Of a DNA stretch of 64,000 nucleotides, positions 26,486-36,687 are shown in pieces. Every line of letters starts with the position of its first letter. The stretch's first letter is position 1. The stretch lies in assembly GCF_017833415.1 (NCBI RefSeq), contig NZ_JAFICC010000004.1, positions 248,001-312,000 of the forward strand, written 5' to 3'. A program made the translations under genes and the position numbers. The notes beneath the pieces were generated by a model. The model saw only the letters and a program-made list of their open reading frames with translations. It ran no database searches and was not told the DNA's origin. This stretch comes from Flavobacterium sp. 1355. GTDB lineage: Bacteria; Bacteroidota; Bacteroidia; Flavobacteriales; Flavobacteriaceae.

Positions 26486-27352
26486 TTATCGATTACTAAA
26501 AGCTATTTCTTCAAGCGCTTTTGAATTACTAATCGCTTTACTGATTTCTTGTTTTTCCATTTCATCATCATCTCCTGTTCCTGTACTTAATGTAAGTTCT
26601 TTTGGGATTATAGGTTTTTGGTCAAAAATAGTTGCATACAATAAGACGGCCTGCATAAATCCTCCGTCGTTTAAAAGATGTAATGTGTTTTCGCCAAAAC
26701 GAAGATTATCTTTGTTGGCTACTAAATATTTGTAATTATTTTTGCCATTGTAAGCGTCATTAATAGCATCTCCAACTCTTAGCATTCCTGAGTTCTTTGT
26801 AGCCTTAGTAACTGCAACTGCATTTTTACGTATCTCATCAAAATAATCCTTGTATTCAGGATCTGTAAAAGCTAACGGAGACATTCCTTCATAAATATAA
26901 ATCGCCACGTCAGGACTGTTTTTGCGTAATTTTTCTGTGATCATTTTCACGTTAGCTTCATATTTCTCAGGCTCTGCCAGCGCAACAGGAGTCGATTCCT
27001 GAATAACTACAAAGTCATAATAATTTCCATCAGCATCTGTTTTAGCAAAATTTTCTTCTGCTTCCGCCTTATGATCAGCATAAATTTTGTCAATAGAAAC
27101 ACCCATTGTTACCAATTGATCAATGTTCATTGGCTTCTTATTAGCTTTGCAAAATTCATCAAACAATACTGGTGCACTTACAAAATACTCGGTATGACTA
27201 TTTCCTATAAATAAAATTCGCGGAGTTCCCTGAGCTTTGGGGATTTTTGGACTGCTTATTTTTTCTTCAGTAATCGGATTATCAGTTTTAGATTTGTTGC
27301 AGGCAGAAATAAGCAGAGCAATGGTACTAAAAAATAAAAAAAGTTTTTTCAT
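26486..27352 (-). CDS. SGNH/GDSL-hydrolase-like lipoprotein
   Basis: The 288-residue product has a signal peptide with lipobox LLISAC (Cys at 18). The motif ILFIGNSHTEYF carries the block-I region of the SGNH fold (GNS; the family nucleophile is Ser), with FVVIQESTPVAL and IYIYEGMSPLAF further on. Such enzymes deacylate or de-esterify glycans or lipids. An acidic C-terminal tail (TGTGDDDEMEKQEI) is unusual. It is predicted to be exported and lipid-anchored. Substrate unknown. Confidence 0.8.
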   Translation of the reverse strand: MKKLFLFFSTIALLISACNKSKTDNPITEEKISSPKIPKAQGTPRILFIGNSHTEYFVSAPVLFDEFCKANKKPMNIDQLVTMGVSIDKIYADHKAEAEENFAKTDADGNYYDFVVIQESTPVALAEPEKYEANVKMITEKLRKNSPDVAIYIYEGMSPLAFTDPEYKDYFDEIRKNAVAVTKATKNSGMLRVGDAINDAYNGKNNYKYLVANKDNLRFGENTLHLLNDGGFMQAVLLYATIFDQKPIIPKELTLSTGTGDDDEMEKQEISKAISNSKALEEIAFSNR

Positions 27353-27477
27353 TGTGATTAATTAAAAGATTTTGTGATTTTTTATATTCTGTAAAAATCT
27401 TTTTAATTAATTTTTTTAATAGTACATAAGAGTTTTATGATTTATAGTTTAAGCCTTATTAGCTTGGTTTTAAAATA

Positions 27478-27819
27478 TTAAACATATTCCAGACAATATA
27501 AATTAGGATTGTAAACCGGATTTATTTGTTTTAAATCTGCTAATATGTTGTGAGTGTAATCTTTACCTCCAATTGCTAAATAAAATAAAGATTTTGAAAC
27601 ATAAAATGGTCTTAAAGGAAATGTGCGCCAAAAGTTAGATAGATTCTTTAAAAAGTGTTTAATAATATATTTAAACTTTCTTTCATCCGGGCGAACAAAA
27701 TAAATAGTTGAACTTTTAGCTTTGGTCATCAAATTTGGAAACATTATAAATTTTCCTCCTTGTTGAATTAATAGATTTATTTCAAAAAGTGTTAATCCTT
27801 CGATATTCTCTGTTTTCAT
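27478..27819 (-). CDS. Hypothetical protein
   Basis: The 113-residue basic protein starts MKTENIEGLTLFEINLLIQQ and has a central LKNLSNFWRTFPLRPFYVSK. No signal peptide or membrane helix. The N-terminal GGKFIMFPNLMTKAKSSTIYF is strand-like. Not recognised. It stands alone upstream of the SGNH gene on the same strand, 125 bp away. Confidence 0.55.
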   Translation of the reverse strand: MKTENIEGLTLFEINLLIQQGGKFIMFPNLMTKAKSSTIYFVRPDERKFKYIIKHFLKNLSNFWRTFPLRPFYVSKSLFYLAIGGKDYTHNILADLKQINPVYNPNLYCLEYV

Positions 27820-28011
27820 GATAAATTAATTTTTAATTAAAAAATTAGTGATATTATTATGATGCAAATTTCCGTCGGTTTTAAGTTTATTTTGTCCTCT
27901 AAAAGCTTTTAAATTAATAAGTTACGTTTATTTTAATTCAAAAAATCTAATTTTGTAATAAACGGATTACAGTTTAATGTTAAAATATACACCCCAAATT
28001 TAAAAACATAA

Positions 28012-28075
28012 AAAAATAGCTTCTTGTTACCCTTCCAAAAATCAATTTTTAAAAGTGTAACAAGAAGCTATGTAT
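28012..28075 (-). terminator. Terminator downstream of L,D-transpeptidase gene
   Basis: ATAGCTTCTTGTTAC and GTAACAAGAAGCTAT form a 15-bp perfect stem around a loop of about 28 bases. On the minus strand it is followed by TTTTTTATG. Confidence 0.8.
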
Positions 28076-28111
28076 AGTTAAAATGTAAGTTTTTCTAAAT
28101 TTGATTTAGTA

Positions 28112-29683
28112 TTAATTATTCGCAACAGATTTTGCTGGAAATTCGCTGGTTGCTTCCTGGTCTTTTTCATAAACATCCTGAAAGAAACCAACTTCACCAT
28201 TTTCATTTACTAATGAAGTAAAATAGCAAATATAAATAGGCACTTTTTTAGTCAATTTAAAACTGGTTTCTGTTTTGCCTTCCATAGCTTTGCTTATTTT
28301 TTCAGGAGTCCATTCAGGATAATCCTTAAGCATGGCAGTTGCCAATTCTTTGGCCATTTTTAGATTTATACAACCATGGCTGAAAGTTCTTTTTTCAAAA
28401 TCGAATAAAGTTTTAGACGGTGTATCGTGCATATAAATGTCATCTGGATTAGGAAACATAAATTTTACAAGACCCAAAGAGTTTTTCGGTCCCGGTTTTT
28501 GTCTCACCTGTCCATTTACCATTTCCATATTGTGATCAGCCAGATAGTTTTTATCTGCAGCTATTTTCATTTTCAATTCGTTATCTACAATACTTTGTGG
28601 TACAGTCCAGTAAGGGCTAAAAACGATTCTGTCTATTTCAGAGTTAAAAATAGTTGTTTTAGTTACCGGAGAACCCACAAAAACATTTGATTTCAATTCC
28701 ACTTTTCCGTTTTTCACATACACCATTTCATAAGAAGGAACATTTACCAAAATGTATTCGTCTTTGTTTACCAACTCAGGCGAGATAGAACGGAATCTCT
28801 CCATATTAAGCATTAATGTTTTTACCTTATCAGAAAGCGGCACATTCATTTCCTTAATATGCTCTTCTGCCAGAATATAATTTGGTTTAAATCCGTTACG
28901 GACTTTGTATTTCATCACCGCATCCATTAATTCACGGTCATACACATCACTTTTAGAATCTTGTTTTAAGTCTCCTAATAAATATAAACGTGTTCTTACC
29001 TGAGCAATAGTGCTTGATACCGCATCCGGGCGTAAATCTTTGTATGGAACTTCGGTAACGATTGGTTGCCATTTGTTGGATTTTTCTAATTTTTTATAAT
29101 CTTTTAAAACATCTTTAAGTTTATAGTATTGCTCAAAAAGCATTCCGTCATCTTCTGCTTTTGCAGCATTTGCTGTATATTCCTCAATTGTATTATAATT
29201 CAAAAAATCGGCCAGCATTGTATTATAAGACAATTTCTTTGCATCAGGATTGGTTTTTTTAGCATAAAGTATATATAGGGAACTCAAAAGCATATCTGCA
29301 TCTGTTTTGGACAGATTTGATGAGGAGTCAAAAATCTGTTCAATTTCACTTTGATACGGAATAATCAGATCATTAGTCTTTTTTGCTTTTTCATATAAGA
29401 TACCGGCAAATTCATTAATTTCTCCTTCATCATACCATATTGTACCCAATGATCTGTTTTTGTATAATGACATTACATCAGATCTATACTTTTTCAAATC
29501 AGAATATCTTCTAAAAAAGTCATTGACTACTTCAGAATCTGCAAGAGGATCAGTACCTTTTACAAAATCAAAATAAAAATCGTATGAGTTGTGATCTTTG
29601 GTAAACTCATTTTTTTTCAAATCAAATGAAGAGGTTAAAAAACCTGTGATTAGAATTATGGCGATTGGATAAAATGTTTTCAT
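28112..29683 (-). CDS. L,D-transpeptidase (YkuD family)
   Basis: The 523-residue exported enzyme cross-links peptidoglycan (3-3 links) or attaches proteins. It has an N-terminal signal (MKTFYPIAIILITGFLTSS), a helical region, a peptidoglycan-binding-like segment (about 215-275) and a C-terminal YkuD domain with the catalytic Cys in KRTFSHGCINLKMAKELA. The upstream His is in DDIYMHDTPSKTLF. The HxxSHGC motif is intact, so activity is expected. Monocistronic. Confidence 0.92.
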   Translation of the reverse strand: MKTFYPIAIILITGFLTSSFDLKKNEFTKDHNSYDFYFDFVKGTDPLADSEVVNDFFRRYSDLKKYRSDVMSLYKNRSLGTIWYDEGEINEFAGILYEKAKKTNDLIIPYQSEIEQIFDSSSNLSKTDADMLLSSLYILYAKKTNPDAKKLSYNTMLADFLNYNTIEEYTANAAKAEDDGMLFEQYYKLKDVLKDYKKLEKSNKWQPIVTEVPYKDLRPDAVSSTIAQVRTRLYLLGDLKQDSKSDVYDRELMDAVMKYKVRNGFKPNYILAEEHIKEMNVPLSDKVKTLMLNMERFRSISPELVNKDEYILVNVPSYEMVYVKNGKVELKSNVFVGSPVTKTTIFNSEIDRIVFSPYWTVPQSIVDNELKMKIAADKNYLADHNMEMVNGQVRQKPGPKNSLGLVKFMFPNPDDIYMHDTPSKTLFDFEKRTFSHGCINLKMAKELATAMLKDYPEWTPEKISKAMEGKTETSFKLTKKVPIYICYFTSLVNENGEVGFFQDVYEKDQEATSEFPAKSVANN

Positions 29684-30030
29684 TTCTTTAATTTTTTAAA
29701 TTTTTACGTTTTTCTTCAGTAGGAAAAAAACCAGGGTAAAAACTTGGGGAATTTCTACAGCATTTTAAGATCATTTTCTATACGGCTAAATTACTTTAGG
29801 ATGTTGAAAAACAAGTTGTTGTATTTCTTTTAAATTTTTCAAGATTGCCATGTTATTAACATTTTTATAAGACTTATATAAGATAAATACGATAGTTTAG
29901 AAAAATGTTACCTTCTTGAGGACTTAATTTTAGAAAGACATTGCTATTTTTTATTAACATAAAGCATCAGTGATAAACAAATATTAAAATATTTTGTAAA
30001 TTGCTCCCTTAAAATTATCATATTCATAAA
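29684..30030. other. Divergent promoter region between L,D-transpeptidase and icmF
   Basis: The 347-bp AT-rich spacer must hold promoters for both divergent genes. I see no clean TTG-N19-TAnnTTTG on the plus strand; ATATTTTGTAAATTG at about 29990-30003 is the closest. No gene or RNA recognised. Confidence 0.4.
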
Positions 30031-33000
30031 ATGGAACAACAAAAACCATATAATCCTAAAAATAAAGTAAGAATTGTCACAGCTGCGTCACTCTTTGACG
30101 GTCATGATGCCGCTATTAATATCATGCGCCGAATCATACAATCTACAGGTGTAGAGGTTATACACCTTGGACATGACAGAAGTGTCGAAGAAGTGGTGAA
30201 TACTGCCATTCAGGAAGATGCCAATGCAATTGCCATGACATCATACCAGGGTGGGCACAATGAGTACTTTAAATATATGTATGACTTGCTTCATGAAAAA
30301 GGAGCGGGGCATATAAAGATTTTTGGCGGTGGGGGCGGAGTTATCCTGCCAAGCGAAATTTCTGAATTACATGAATATGGAATTACCAGAATTTATTCTC
30401 CTGATGATGGCCGCTCTTTGGGCTTACAGGGAATGATCAATGATCTGGTAGAACGTTCTGATTACAGCCCCCCAGCCCCCGAAGGGGGAGTTTCCGGAAT
30501 TGTAAATAATTTGTTGTCCAAAGAGGTAAATACTATTGCCAGATTAATTTCATTAGCCGAAAATAATCCTGATGAATTTTACCAGGCATTTCCGCATTCA
30601 TCATTAGCTCCCCCATCGGGGGCGGGGGGGGCGCCAGTTCTTGGAATCACAGGAACGGGCGGAGCAGGAAAATCATCTTTGGTTGATGAATTGGTTCGTC
30701 GTTTTTTGATTGATTTCCCGGAAAAAACAATCGGGTTAATTTCTGTCGATCCATCCAAAAGAAAAACCGGAGGAGCACTTTTAGGAGACAGAATTAGAAT
30801 GAATGCCATAAATAATCCACGCGTTTATATGCGTTCGCTGGCGACACGTCAGTCAAATTTGGCATTATCTAAATATGTAGCCGAAGCGATTCAGGTTCTA
30901 AAAGCTGCAAAATACGATCTCATTATCCTTGAAACTTCGGGAATCGGGCAATCTGATACCGAGATTATGGATCATTCTGATGTATCCTTATATGTAATGA
31001 CACCGGAATTTGGTGCTGCAACACAATTAGAAAAAATCGACATGCTTGATTTTGCTGATTTAGTTGCCTTAAATAAATTTGATAAACGCGGTGCATTAGA
31101 CGCCATTCGCGATGTCAAAAAACAATACCAGCGTAATCATAATCTTTGGGATAAAAATCCGGATGACATGCCGGTTTTCGGAACGATTGCTTCGCAATTT
31201 AACGATCCGGGAATGAATACGCTGTACAAAGCGATTATGGATAAGATTGTCGAAAAAACAGATTCAGATTTGAAATCGACTTTTGAAATTACGCGAGAAA
31301 TGAGCGAGAAAATCTTTGTGATTCCGCCACACAGAACGCGTTATTTATCTGAAATTGCAGAGAATAACAGAAGTTATGATGAAATCGCGCTTTCACAGCA
31401 AAAAGTTGCGCAGAAATTGTACGGAATCTTCAAAACGATAGAATCGGTTTCTGGTAAAATTCCTCAAATTAATAAATCAGGCATTGACGACACTAGTGTC
31501 ATCCTGAGCGCAGTCGAAGGACTAGACGAAAATAGAATCTTCGTTAATCTTTTACTCAATCAATTTGATAAAGTAAAAATGGACTTAGATCCGTACAATT
31601 GGGAAATTATCCTGAATTGGGAAGAGAAAGTAAACAAATACAAAAATCCGGTTTACTCGTTTAAAGTCCGTGATAAAGAAATTAAAATCGCAACACATAC
31701 AGAGAGTTTATCACATTTGCAGATTCCTAAAATTGCTTTGCCTAAATACGAAGCCTGGGGTGATATTTTGCGTTGGAGTTTACAGGAAAATGTTCCCGGA
31801 GAATTTCCGTTTGCTTCAGGATTATATCCTTTTAAACGTGAAGGCGAAGATCCATCGAGAATGTTTGCAGGCGAGGGCGGACCAGAAAGAACCAACAAAC
31901 GTTTTCATTATGTAAGCGCGGGATTACCGGCAAAACGACTTTCGACTGCTTTTGATAGTGTAACTTTATACGGAAACGACCCGGATATTCGTCCGGACAT
32001 TTACGGGAAAATCGGAAATGCAGGAGTTTCAATCTGCTGTTTGGATGATGCTAAAAAACTGTATTCCGGTTTTGATCTGGTTCATGCCTTGACATCGGTA
32101 AGTATGACTATAAACGGGCCTGCGCCAATGTTGCTGGGCTTTTTTATGAATGCCGCGATCGATCAGCAATGTGAGTATTATATTAAGGAGAATGAGTTAG
32201 AAAAAGAAGTTGAGGAAAAAATCAACAAAATATATAAAGAAAGCGGATTAGCGCGCCCAAAATACCAAGGCGATTTACCGGAAGGAAACAATGGTTTAGG
32301 ATTAATGCTTTTGGGTGTTACCGGAGACCAGGTTTTGCCTTTGGAAGTTTATAATGAAATTAAAGCGAGAACATTATCGCAGGTTCGTGGAACGGTTCAG
32401 GCTGATATTCTAAAAGAAGATCAGGCACAGAATACTTGTATTTTCTCTACCGAATTTGCTTTGCGATTAATGGGTGACGTTCAGGAATATTTTATTACCA
32501 AAAATGTTCGTAATTTTTATTCCGTTTCCATTTCAGGATATCATATTGCCGAGGCGGGAGCCAACCCGATTACGCAATTGGCCTTTACGCTTTCTAATGG
32601 TTTCACTTACGTGGAATATTATTTGAGCCGTGGCATGAGTATCAACGATTTTGGACCAAATTTATCGTTCTTCTTCTCCAACGGAGTAGATCCTGAATAT
32701 TCGGTTATTGGTCGTGTGGCACGTAAAATTTGGGCAAAAGCCATGAAAAACAAATACGGAGCCAACGAAAGAGCACAAATGCTGAAATATCATATTCAGA
32801 CTTCGGGACGTTCGTTGCACGCACAGGAAATTGATTTTAATGATATCAGAACCACTTTGCAGGCCTTGTATGCGATTTATGATAACTGTAATTCATTGCA
32901 CACCAATGCGTATGACGAAGCGATTACAACACCGACAGAAGAATCGGTGCGTCGTGCTATGGCGATTCAGTTGATTATTAATAAAGAATTAGGTTTGGCG

Positions 33001-33486
33001 AAAAACGAAAACCCAATTCAGGGATCGTTTATTATCGAAGAATTGACCGATTTGGTAGAAGCTGCCGTTCTGCAGGAATTCGACAGAATCACAGAGCGTG
33101 GCGGTGTTCTTGGTGCAATGGAAACCATGTACCAACGTTCTAAAATTCAGGAAGAAAGTTTGTATTATGAAACCTTAAAACACAACGGAGATTTCCCAAT
33201 TGTGGGTGTAAATACATTTTTGAGTTCAAAAGGTTCTCCAACAGTAATTCCGGCAGAAGTAATTCGCGCCACCGAGGAAGAAAAACAATATCAAATTACA
33301 ATGCTGGAAAATTTACACCAGTTTCACGAAACAAAAGTAAACGAGCATTTAAACAAGCTACAAGAAGCCGCCATTAAAAACGAAAACTTATTCGATCATT
33401 TAATGGAAGCTACAAAGGTTTGTTCGCTGGGTCAGATTACTTCGGCTTTGTTTGAAGTTGGTGGACAGTATAGAAGGAATATGTAA
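30031..33486 (+). CDS. icmF: Fused isobutyryl-CoA mutase (IcmF), with repeat-derived segments
   Basis: The 1151-residue adenosylcobalamin enzyme interconverts isobutyryl-CoA and n-butyryl-CoA. Domains in order: B12-binding domain (residues 1-135, DGHDAA at 23-28, [12 protein letters not shown]), MeaI-type G-protein chaperone (about 200-420, P-loop GTGGAGKSS at 208-216, [13 protein letters not shown]), linker, and mutase TIM barrel (about 560-1150). The GTPase helps load and protect B12. Odd features: GC-rich CCCCCAGCCCCC-type repeats are translated as SPPAPEGG (146-153) and [10 protein letters not shown] (193-202). A TGTCATCCTGAGCGCAGTCG-type repeat is translated as VILSAVEGL (about 490-498). 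The frame is intact throughout. Confidence 0.95.
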   Translation: MEQQKPYNPKNKVRIVTAASLFDGHDAAINIMRRIIQSTGVEVIHLGHDRSVEEVVNTAIQEDANAIAMTSYQGGHNEYFKYMYDLLHEKGAGHIKIFGGGGGVILPSEISELHEYGITRIYSPDDGRSLGLQGMINDLVERSDYSPPAPEGGVSGIVNNLLSKEVNTIARLISLAENNPDEFYQAFPHSSLAPPSGAGGAPVLGITGTGGAGKSSLVDELVRRFLIDFPEKTIGLISVDPSKRKTGGALLGDRIRMNAINNPRVYMRSLATRQSNLALSKYVAEAIQVLKAAKYDLIILETSGIGQSDTEIMDHSDVSLYVMTPEFGAATQLEKIDMLDFADLVALNKFDKRGALDAIRDVKKQYQRNHNLWDKNPDDMPVFGTIASQFNDPGMNTLYKAIMDKIVEKTDSDLKSTFEITREMSEKIFVIPPHRTRYLSEIAENNRSYDEIALSQQKVAQKLYGIFKTIESVSGKIPQINKSGIDDTSVILSAVEGLDENRIFVNLLLNQFDKVKMDLDPYNWEIILNWEEKVNKYKNPVYSFKVRDKEIKIATHTESLSHLQIPKIALPKYEAWGDILRWSLQENVPGEFPFASGLYPFKREGEDPSRMFAGEGGPERTNKRFHYVSAGLPAKRLSTAFDSVTLYGNDPDIRPDIYGKIGNAGVSICCLDDAKKLYSGFDLVHALTSVSMTINGPAPMLLGFFMNAAIDQQCEYYIKENELEKEVEEKINKIYKESGLARPKYQGDLPEGNNGLGLMLLGVTGDQVLPLEVYNEIKARTLSQVRGTVQADILKEDQAQNTCIFSTEFALRLMGDVQEYFITKNVRNFYSVSISGYHIAEAGANPITQLAFTLSNGFTYVEYYLSRGMSINDFGPNLSFFFSNGVDPEYSVIGRVARKIWAKAMKNKYGANERAQMLKYHIQTSGRSLHAQEIDFNDIRTTLQALYAIYDNCNSLHTNAYDEAITTPTEESVRRAMAIQLIINKELGLAKNENPIQGSFIIEELTDLVEAAVLQEFDRITERGGVLGAMETMYQRSKIQEESLYYETLKHNGDFPIVGVNTFLSSKGSPTVIPAEVIRATEEEKQYQITMLENLHQFHETKVNEHLNKLQEAAIKNENLFDHLMEATKVCSLGQITSALFEVGGQYRRNM
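30465..30491. repeat. GC-rich repeat inside icmF, copy 1
   Basis: CCCCCCAGCCCCCGAAGGGG plus GAG, a palindromic C-run/G-run element common between flavobacterial genes. It lies in frame in icmF and encodes SPPAPEGG. An inverted relative is at 30606-30636. Confidence 0.7.
30606..30636. repeat. GC-rich repeat inside icmF, inverted copy 2
   Basis: GCTCCCCCATCGGGGGCGGG and GGGGCGCC, the inverse of copy 1 with small changes, encoding [10 protein letters not shown] just before the IcmF P-loop. The two copies bracket 114 bp of ordinary icmF linker. Confidence 0.7.
31497..31521. repeat. TGTCATCCTGAGCGCAGTCG repeat in frame in icmF
   Basis: The sequence TGTCATCCTGAGCGCAGTCG with AAGGA is a near-match to the palindrome arm at 63393-63415 (TGTCACCCTGAGCGGAGTCG AAG). 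Here it is translated as VILSAVEGL in the icmF linker. Confidence 0.75.
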
Positions 33487-33510
33487 TTTTTTACTTTTTT
33501 ATAGATTTAG

Positions 33511-33539
33511 AAAACCTCTCAGAAATGAGAGGTTTTTTT
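33511..33539 (+). terminator. Terminator of icmF
   Basis: AAAACCTCTC / GAGAGGTTTT stem, loop AGAAAT, then TTTTA. Confidence 0.85.
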
Positions 33540-33690
33540 ATGCCATTTCCATTTGTATATAAGCTTTACCTTATTCTGTTATTTTAAAAACGTATTGTTT
33601 TTTTTATTACTCAATCATTGCAATAAATTTACTAAAACGATTTCGTTGTGAATTTAATAAATATAGGCGAAGAACTATAAACGGTTAATT

Positions 33691-35337
33691 ATGAGCATAA
33701 CAAGAATTATTGGCGGAACACTAACCAAAACCGCTACAGGAGATATAGATATACGGGCAACTGACGGAGATGTTACTTTTGTTGCAGCCAAACATAACAC
33801 CTGGAATGGCGGAGAAGGAATTACGTATTATGATTATGAGCCATTGCACCCTGCAGATTCATTGGCTACTGATATTGATATTACATTGAACATTTTTTTT
33901 GACGGCACTCAAAACAATAAAACCAATACAGAAGAAGGTAAAGATTATGAAGCATCAAATCACGAAGACGACAGTTATACCAACGATTATACTAATGTAG
34001 CGCGTGGATATGATTCTATTGATACCACAATTTTCAATCAATTATCAATTTATGTAGAAGGAATTGGTACAGAGGATCTAAAAGAAGATGATGTTTTACC
34101 TGATGTGGCAATGGGCATGGGAAGCCGTGGGATTGTCGCCAAAGTTGCAAAAGCTTGTATCGAGGCAGGTAAAAAATTTAAACAGAAGAAATATCAAGAT
34201 AAAAAAATAGATGAAATTAAAGTAAATGTCTTTGGGTTTAGCCGTGGTGCAGCTGCAGCCAGACATTTCTTGCATGTAGCCAATAGTCCGGCTAAATTAC
34301 AGTTGATAGATTGGGAATATGCTTATGCTGTTCCTCCGTTTGTAAGCCATACCAATTCAGATTATATTAAAATTAAAACAGATGAACCTCTTGTGCATAA
34401 GCATGGCTATTTTGCTGCCTGTCTTTTAGATAAAGAGATAAGACCTAAAAAAATCAATTTTAATTTCGTGGGTTTATACGATACAGTGGCCTCACACGGG
34501 GTTTATCATGGCAATGATGTACAAGATTTACATCTTGATGCAGTAAAAAAAGCCCATTTTGTTTTTCAGCTCTCGGCAGATGATGAATATCGTGAAAACT
34601 TTGACTTAACTGATATAACCAGCGCCGGTATCAATGGGCTGGAATATACACTGCCGGGTGTACATTCAGACATTGGAGGTTCTTATATAGACCATGCTTT
34701 TGAGAGGGCTGTTTTATATTATAAAAAAGAATCGCTTTACAATGCGATGATTCACAACGCTAAAGAAGAAGTAGCCCAATTTAAAGAAATTGTTATAAGA
34801 GAAGGCTGGTACAAAGACTATCAAATGGACGCGGACTTATTTCCAGAATCATTTATTAATCCAAAAAAGAAAAAAGAAAAATTTGAAAATATGGAGGATA
34901 CTTATTACAGCGTAATAGGCACAAGGAAAATGCGAAATACCTATGATAAAATCCCACTCAAAAAAATGCTTTTTTATTCTAAACAATTCGGGGTAATTTA
35001 TGATGACTTAATTATTAAAAACAATCACGAAATTGAAGATCCATTTTTACAAAAAGTGTATAATCAATTGTTAAACTATATGGTAGCCTGCAATGATTTG
35101 CGCAACAGTTACGTAAGACAAAAATCTTGGGATGCTGAAAAATATTTAGCTGAATTAAGACAAATATCTTATCTGGATTATATTGATTTTCAAGATTTAA
35201 AAACATTACGAAACGAATATTTGCACTGGTCTGTAAAAGCCAATGAATTTGGTTTAGGATCCAGAGAAAGTCAGGCACCCTCAAAGGAAGGAGCACTAGA
35301 GCATCAATATCGAAAAAGAGAAATTCATCATGGTTAA
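33691..35337 (+). CDS. DUF2235 phospholipase, probable type VI secretion effector (Tle1-like)
   Basis: The 548-residue alpha/beta-hydrolase has family motifs FFDGTQNNKTN at about residue 70, the nucleophile in GFSRGAAAAR (about 180) and PGVHSDIGGSY (about 320). This is the DUF2235 set found in Tle1 phospholipase effectors of type VI secretion. The N-terminal 60 residues are Gly/Thr-rich beta (ATGDIDIRATDGDVTFVAAK) and may dock on the secretion spike. No signal peptide. The stop overlaps the start of the lipoprotein gene at 35330, the layout of an effector-immunity pair. No T6SS structural gene is in the window. Confidence 0.8.
   Translation: MSITRIIGGTLTKTATGDIDIRATDGDVTFVAAKHNTWNGGEGITYYDYEPLHPADSLATDIDITLNIFFDGTQNNKTNTEEGKDYEASNHEDDSYTNDYTNVARGYDSIDTTIFNQLSIYVEGIGTEDLKEDDVLPDVAMGMGSRGIVAKVAKACIEAGKKFKQKKYQDKKIDEIKVNVFGFSRGAAAARHFLHVANSPAKLQLIDWEYAYAVPPFVSHTNSDYIKIKTDEPLVHKHGYFAACLLDKEIRPKKINFNFVGLYDTVASHGVYHGNDVQDLHLDAVKKAHFVFQLSADDEYRENFDLTDITSAGINGLEYTLPGVHSDIGGSYIDHAFERAVLYYKKESLYNAMIHNAKEEVAQFKEIVIREGWYKDYQMDADLFPESFINPKKKKEKFENMEDTYYSVIGTRKMRNTYDKIPLKKMLFYSKQFGVIYDDLIIKNNHEIEDPFLQKVYNQLLNYMVACNDLRNSYVRQKSWDAEKYLAELRQISYLDYIDFQDLKTLRNEYLHWSVKANEFGLGSRESQAPSKEGALEHQYRKREIHHG
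35253..35271 (+). repeat. 19-bp sequence at effector 3' end, duplicated at 36430-36448
   Basis: TTTAGGATCCAGAGAAAGT encodes LGSRES in the effector C-terminus. The same 19 bases occur 1.18 kb downstream at 36430-36448, after the immunity gene. With flanks, 24 of 25 bases match. Confidence 0.8.
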
Positions 35338-36391
35338 GAAAAAAAACAAGCTGTTGTATTCTACTCTGTTAATTATTTTATTCATCCCAATAATAAGCTG
35401 TCAAATGAAAAAAGAACTGCCTGAATTTCATGTACAAATGTCACATCCCGAAAACAAATATAGAATTGAGCCTGTTTATGATCGTATTAAAACACTCGAA
35501 GGCACCAGGGCATCATTCCCATACGGAGGCTCTTCAGGTGAATGGGGAGAATCTCGTAAAGTATGGACAGCGCAGCACGGTACACCTATTGGTGCCGATA
35601 TTACATATTATGCAAAATATGAAGATACTTTTTATCATTTAAATGTCGATTTTCCAATTGATACTATAAAAGACTGGACTAAAAGATTTTATCCAAATAT
35701 AGAAATTAAAGAAAACCATGATGAATTACAAGAATACATTTATGATCGAAAACCATTACAGAGACGAGTTTACGACGAATTTAGCGACCTTATTTTCGGA
35801 TTTGCTCCAAAAGGAATGGTGGTCGTTTGGCTGAGTTTTAGTGGTACTCAAAAAGAGGTTGGGCGTTATCAGGCAGAAGTAGTTAAGGATGATCAGGCTC
35901 TAGCTGCAAAATTGTTCTCAAGAACGATTACAGTTCCAAGAGAACAGATAAGAATCGAAAATGCCGTGCCTGATGCAAATCCTGAAAAATGGGACAACTA
36001 CCGTATAAAATACTTTTGGAAACCTGAAATCACTTCTGAAAATAAAAACTTCAGGCTTTTTTGGGTATTGACCGAATATTTTAATGCTGAATTTGAAAAC
36101 AAGCTGCGCCCGATGGTACTGCATCCTAAAAAAGAAAAAAGGGCTATTCCGAGTCTTATTACTTTTTTTTGGGAAACCGGTAAGGGAGAAAAGTTTGAAG
36201 GCAGGGCATTTTTTAACTGGGAGAAAACAAACCAACAATTTAAAAATGAAGACAACGGCGACAACGAAATTCAAATAAAAATCGAAGAAAATAATAGTGA
36301 TTTTCAGGTAATGCTAAACGGAAAACCACTGGAAACAGTTAATAAAAGAGTTTTTACAACAGACAGAGAATTCAAGGAATCGTATAGATAG
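35330..36391 (+). CDS. DUF2931 lipoprotein, probable immunity protein to the DUF2235 effector
   Basis: The 353-residue product has a lipoprotein signal (LIILFIPIISC, Cys at about 25). The mature beta-rich part contains GTPIGADITYYAKYEDTFYH and MVVVWLSFSGTQKEVGRYQA, a pattern I associate with DUF2931. Lipid-anchored periplasmic proteins encoded next to Tle-type phospholipases commonly neutralise them in the periplasm. The ATG overlaps the effector stop by 8 bp, so the two are co-translated. No terminator immediately follows. Confidence 0.75.
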   Translation: MVKKKNKLLYSTLLIILFIPIISCQMKKELPEFHVQMSHPENKYRIEPVYDRIKTLEGTRASFPYGGSSGEWGESRKVWTAQHGTPIGADITYYAKYEDTFYHLNVDFPIDTIKDWTKRFYPNIEIKENHDELQEYIYDRKPLQRRVYDEFSDLIFGFAPKGMVVVWLSFSGTQKEVGRYQAEVVKDDQALAAKLFSRTITVPREQIRIENAVPDANPEKWDNYRIKYFWKPEITSENKNFRLFWVLTEYFNAEFENKLRPMVLHPKKEKRAIPSLITFFWETGKGEKFEGRAFFNWEKTNQQFKNEDNGDNEIQIKIEENNSDFQVMLNGKPLETVNKRVFTTDREFKESYR

Positions 36392-36423
36392 AATCTTTTA
36401 AAATTTATTTCAGTAACTACTTC

Positions 36424-36488
36424 ATTTAGTTTAGGATCCAGAGAAAGTAATGCAACCCAGCTCTTTAAAGTGTTCAGTTATAAGATTA
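36424..36488 (+). pseudogene. Remnant of a duplicated effector C-terminus
   Basis: The frame FSLGSRESNATQLFKVFSYK ending at a TAG matches the effector tail EFGLGSRESQAPS over FxLGSRES, with 24 of 25 nucleotides identical. It has no start codon. It fits the debris left when an effector or its C-terminal end was replaced by recombination. Confidence 0.6.
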
Positions 36489-36495
36489 GTTGATC

Positions 36496-36606
36496 GCTGT
36501 GCGAAGTCTCCCGACTTCGTACCCGTTCCAATAATCTACAAAGAGAATCAAAATATAATTGTTACGGAATATAACAACTTGTGCAAAGTCAGGAGACTTC
36601 GCACAG
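36496..36606. repeat. Inverted repeat TGTGCGAAGTCTCCC family
   Basis: Left arm GCTGTGCGAAGTCTCCCGAC (36496-36521) pairs with right arm GTCAGGAGACTTCGCACAGC (to 36606). The left arm continues into TTCGTACCC, the same as at 2533-2563. Confidence 0.8.
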
Positions 36607-36660
36607 CAAAGAGTGCTATGATATATACTTTTAGGATTTCAATAATGGTCATAAAATAAA

Positions 36661-36687
36661 AAAGCATCAGCCGCGGCCGATGCTTTA
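36661..36687 (-). terminator. Terminator of the paralog gene at 36707
   Basis: AAAGCATC / GATGCTTT with an inner CCGCGG, followed on the minus strand by TTTTTTATTTTATG. Confidence 0.85.
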
